Shown: one piece after another, positions 13,922 through 15,380 of the stretch
Layout: each line of letters opens with the position of its first letter
How positions within the stretch are numbered: the stretch's first letter is position 1
Origin: Candidatus Limivicinus faecipullorum
Lineage (GTDB): Bacteria > Bacillota > Clostridia > Oscillospirales > Oscillospiraceae
NCBI GenBank assembly: GCA_018711755.1
Contig: DVHY01000014.1
Location: 1-15,380, forward strand
Length of the DNA: 15,380 nt
Direction of reading: 5' to 3'
Notes under the pieces: model-generated
Seen by the model: only the letters and a program-made list of their open reading frames with translations
Told to the model about the DNA's origin: nothing
Database searches by the model: none
Translations under genes and position numbers: made by a program

Positions 13922-15166
13922 ATGAGCAATACGGAACACAGCAGCTGCGAGAGCTGGTATGCACCCCTGAAGAGAGAGCAGCCCAGGAAGACGGGCCGAA
14001 AGCGGAAAAAGAACGCCTGGAGGGCCGCCGCTGTGCTGGTTTTGGTGCTGGTACTTATCCTGGGCAGTTCCATAGCCTTTTCCGGCTCGGACAGCGGGCA
14101 GACTTACTCCCAGGGGGAAATGCCCGAGGACTGGGAGGACTTTTTCCGGGGATATTTTGAGGACGCCGAAACCGTGTCTGTGGACACCGATATACCCAGA
14201 GCGGCTCTGGAGCCGGATTTCAGCCTGGAGCTGCAAGCTCCAGGGGACACGGAGCTGAGTCTCCAGCAGCTCTATGAGCGCTGCGCCGACACGATAGTGG
14301 CCATTACCGGCACCGTGAAGGACGGCAGCGGCTATTACTGGGGCACCGGCGTCATCGCCAGCCCCAATGGGCTTATCGTCACCAACGCCCACATAATAGA
14401 CGGCTGCGACAGCGCAAAGGTCACTCTCTACAATGACGAGAGCTATGAGGCAAAGCTGGTGGGCGTGGACGCTATAAGCGACCTGGCCCTGCTGAAGATC
14501 GATGCGGAGGAGCTGCCCGCCGCCACCTTCGGGGATATTAGCTCCATCGCCGTGGGGGACCAGGTGGCCGCCATAGGCAACCCTCTGGGAGAGGACTTTC
14601 GCTCCACCCTTACCAACGGCATAATCTCCGCCATCGACCGGGGGCTCAACTATAACGGGCGGACCATGAGCCTGCTCCAGACCAACACCGCCATCAACCA
14701 GGGCAACTCCGGCGGAGCCCTGTTCAACATGTATGGCCAGGTGGTGGGCATCACCAACATGAAGATGATGTCTTACTACTCCAGCATAGAGGGCATAGGC
14801 TTTGCCATCCCCTCCACCACCGTCAAAACCGTGGTGGATTCCCTGGCCGCCAACGGCGAAGTCCGGGGCCGTCCCTCCATAGGCATCACCGTAGGGGCGA
14901 TCCCTGAGGATGTCTCCGGCCACTATGACATCCCTGCCGGGCTCTATGTCTCCGGCGTGCAGGAGAACTCCGACGCCCAGGCCAAGGGCGTGCAGGTGGG
15001 GGATATCCTCACCGCCGTCAACGGCACGCCGGTGAGCACCACGGAGGAGGTATCCCAGATAAAAGACTCCATGCAGGTGGGGGACAGCATGGTACTCAGC
15101 CTGTGGCGGGATGGGGAGAGCCTGGAAGTGGAGATAGAGCTCATGGACACCAACGACCTGTACTGA
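13922..15166 (+). CDS. htrA: HtrA/DegP-family membrane-anchored trypsin-like serine protease with one PDZ domain
   Basis: A 414-residue S1C protease that degrades misfolded proteins outside the membrane. A basic cytoplasmic tail (1-32, with RKTGRKRKK) precedes one transmembrane helix at about 33-53, then an acidic linker (56-110). The trypsin-like domain shows catalytic H157 in VTNAHIID, D187 in ISDLALLKI and S263 in NQGNSGGALF, so the triad is complete. A single C-terminal PDZ domain spans about 315-405 (GLYVSGVQENSDAQAKGVQVGDILTAVNG). Type II topology with one PDZ is the usual Gram-positive form. GAGG lies seven bases before ATG 13922. The gap after the kinase gene is 38 bases with no terminator, so co-transcription with the two-component genes is likely, making the protease a probable output of the system. 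An insertion sequence appears to begin about 45 bases after the stop. Confidence 0.93.
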   Translation: MSNTEHSSCESWYAPLKREQPRKTGRKRKKNAWRAAAVLVLVLVLILGSSIAFSGSDSGQTYSQGEMPEDWEDFFRGYFEDAETVSVDTDIPRAALEPDFSLELQAPGDTELSLQQLYERCADTIVAITGTVKDGSGYYWGTGVIASPNGLIVTNAHIIDGCDSAKVTLYNDESYEAKLVGVDAISDLALLKIDAEELPAATFGDISSIAVGDQVAAIGNPLGEDFRSTLTNGIISAIDRGLNYNGRTMSLLQTNTAINQGNSGGALFNMYGQVVGITNMKMMSYYSSIEGIGFAIPSTTVKTVVDSLAANGEVRGRPSIGITVGAIPEDVSGHYDIPAGLYVSGVQENSDAQAKGVQVGDILTAVNGTPVSTTEEVSQIKDSMQVGDSMVLSLWRDGESLEVEIELMDTNDLY

Positions 15167-15212
15167 GCATTTACTGAAAACAAAAATCCGCAGCGGTTTT
15201 CCGCATGCACCT

Positions 15213-15273
15213 GTAAAATGAAAGTAGACACTCACAAAAGTGTGGGTGTCTACTTTTTTCGTGGTAAAATGAA
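15213..15273 (+). repeat. direct repeat GTAAAATGAA, two copies
   Basis: GTAAAATGAA occurs at 15213-15222 and 15264-15273, on either side of the hairpin at the putative insertion-sequence end. The second copy contains TAAAAT preceded by TG and one base, so it may serve as an extended -10 for the transposase gene; the first copy would lie in the terminal repeat. Confidence 0.4.
15221..15259 (+). terminator. hairpin terminator between htrA and the transposase gene
   Basis: AAAGTAGACACTCAC (15221-15235) pairs with GTGGGTGTCTACTTT (15242-15256), with one G-T wobble and a six-base loop, and is followed by a run of T's to 15259. It would stop htrA transcription. By position it probably belongs to the insertion sequence, where it would shield the transposase gene from outside promoters. 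No convincing second terminator is seen at 15167-15211. Confidence 0.8.
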
Positions 15274-15296
15274 GAAAAGGAAAAGGAGGTAAAAAA

Positions 15297-15380
15297 ATGG
15301 GAAAAAAGGGGACGCCACATCGGAAGTGGAGCAAAGAGGAAAAGCTGCGCTTCATACGGCTGCACTTGGACGAGCATATT
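15297..15380 (+). CDS. IS3-type transposase OrfA-like protein, N-terminus only
   Basis: Twenty-eight codons are visible before the window ends. After a lysine-rich start (MGKKGTPHRK) comes WSKEEKLRFIRLHLDEH, the pattern that opens the HTH of IS3/IS150-type OrfA proteins (W-[ST]-x-E-[EQ]-K-L-x-I-V-x-x-x-L-E). AAAAGGAGGT, a full match to the anti-Shine-Dalgarno, ends 6 bases before ATG 15297. Such OrfA proteins bind the element ends and are made with OrfB by frameshifting; OrfB is out of view. The call rests on a short match, so another HTH-type protein remains possible. Confidence 0.6.
   Translation, partial: MGKKGTPHRKWSKEEKLRFIRLHLDEHI

Larger units (their letters stand above)
15212..15380 (+). 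mobile_element. left end of a probable IS3-family insertion sequence (partial)
   Basis: The segment starts with TGTAAAATGAAAGTAGACAC (TG is the usual outer dinucleotide of IS3 elements), continues into a hairpin, a perfect AAAAGGAGGT ribosome site and an HTH transposase-like reading frame cut by the window end. The true left border could be the TG at 15212 or at 15219; the right end and any target duplication are outside the window, so the border is inferred. Base composition changes sharply from GC-rich to A-rich here. Confidence 0.5.

Noticed and set aside
15185..15206. CCGC/GCGG repeats after htrA as a terminator
   Set aside because: GCGG-TTTT-CCGC gives only a four-base stem with no following T-run, and the alternative pairing has a bulge. 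It is too weak to call.
13655..15355. A 566-codon open frame on the minus strand opposite the kinase end and htrA
   Set aside because: It is antisense to htrA, which has a full catalytic triad and PDZ domain. The translation is low-complexity His/Gly/Val-rich with no recognisable domain, as expected from GC-rich codon mirror effects.
1..15380. CRISPR arrays, tRNA or rRNA genes, prophage, toxin-antitoxin or defence genes
   Set aside because: No regularly spaced repeats, cloverleaf sequences or matching protein families were seen on either strand; the only mobile signal is at the right edge.

Overview
The window is GC-rich (about 60% by eye), gene-dense and mosaic in strand. Its gene families point to a Gram-positive of class Clostridia, probably an Oscillospiraceae/Ruminococcaceae-type gut anaerobe. 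The main pointers are a butyryl-CoA:acetate-type CoA-transferase, PlsY, a PepV-type dipeptidase and an OmpR regulator/HAMP kinase/HtrA cluster. Promoters match the sigma-A consensus, Shine-Dalgarno sites are strong, and AUA is used heavily for isoleucine. The taxonomy is an inference; there is no rRNA in the window.

Layout. (1) 42-4356 (+): a tight run of four genes: a DUF1015 protein, a DegT-like PLP-fold protein overlapping it by ATGA, the 16S rRNA 2'-O-methyltransferase RsmI, and a Methyltransf_32-type SAM methyltransferase one base later. (2) 4361-6868 (+): an extended -10 promoter, a PH-domain protein with an acidic tail, the CoA-transferase and a YbaK/ProX-type aminoacyl-tRNA deacylase, ending in a symmetrical terminator. 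(3) 6893-8611 (-): an XRE regulator with two membrane helices, with its own promoter and candidate operator, downstream of a TRAM-less RlmD/RlmC-type 23S rRNA uridine methyltransferase. (4) 8634-8683: a divergent promoter pair that seems to share one palindromic -35 element, serving the methyltransferase leftward and an RluA-type pseudouridine synthase rightward. (5) 9395-10190 (+): promoter, AT-rich leader, plsY and a strong terminator. (6) 10204-11662 (+): promoter and an M20 PepV-like dipeptidase. (7) 11683-15166 (+): a response regulator with a direct-repeat box upstream, its histidine kinase and a membrane-anchored HtrA protease, which together look like a cell-envelope stress module. (8) From about 15212 to the window end: what looks like the left end of an IS3-type insertion sequence, with a hairpin terminator and the first 28 codons of a transposase OrfA-like protein.

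Many of the genes concern RNA modification and translation fidelity (RsmI, the RlmD-like enzyme, the RluA-like enzyme, the tRNA deacylase, possibly the Methyltransf_32 protein). The rest are energy metabolism, membrane lipid synthesis, peptide turnover and envelope stress. I see no phage, CRISPR, toxin-antitoxin or biosynthetic cluster. The least described parts are the DUF1015/DegT-like pair, the orphan methyltransferase next to rsmI, and the PH/CoA-transferase/deacylase operon. No intergenic stretch exceeds 300 bases.
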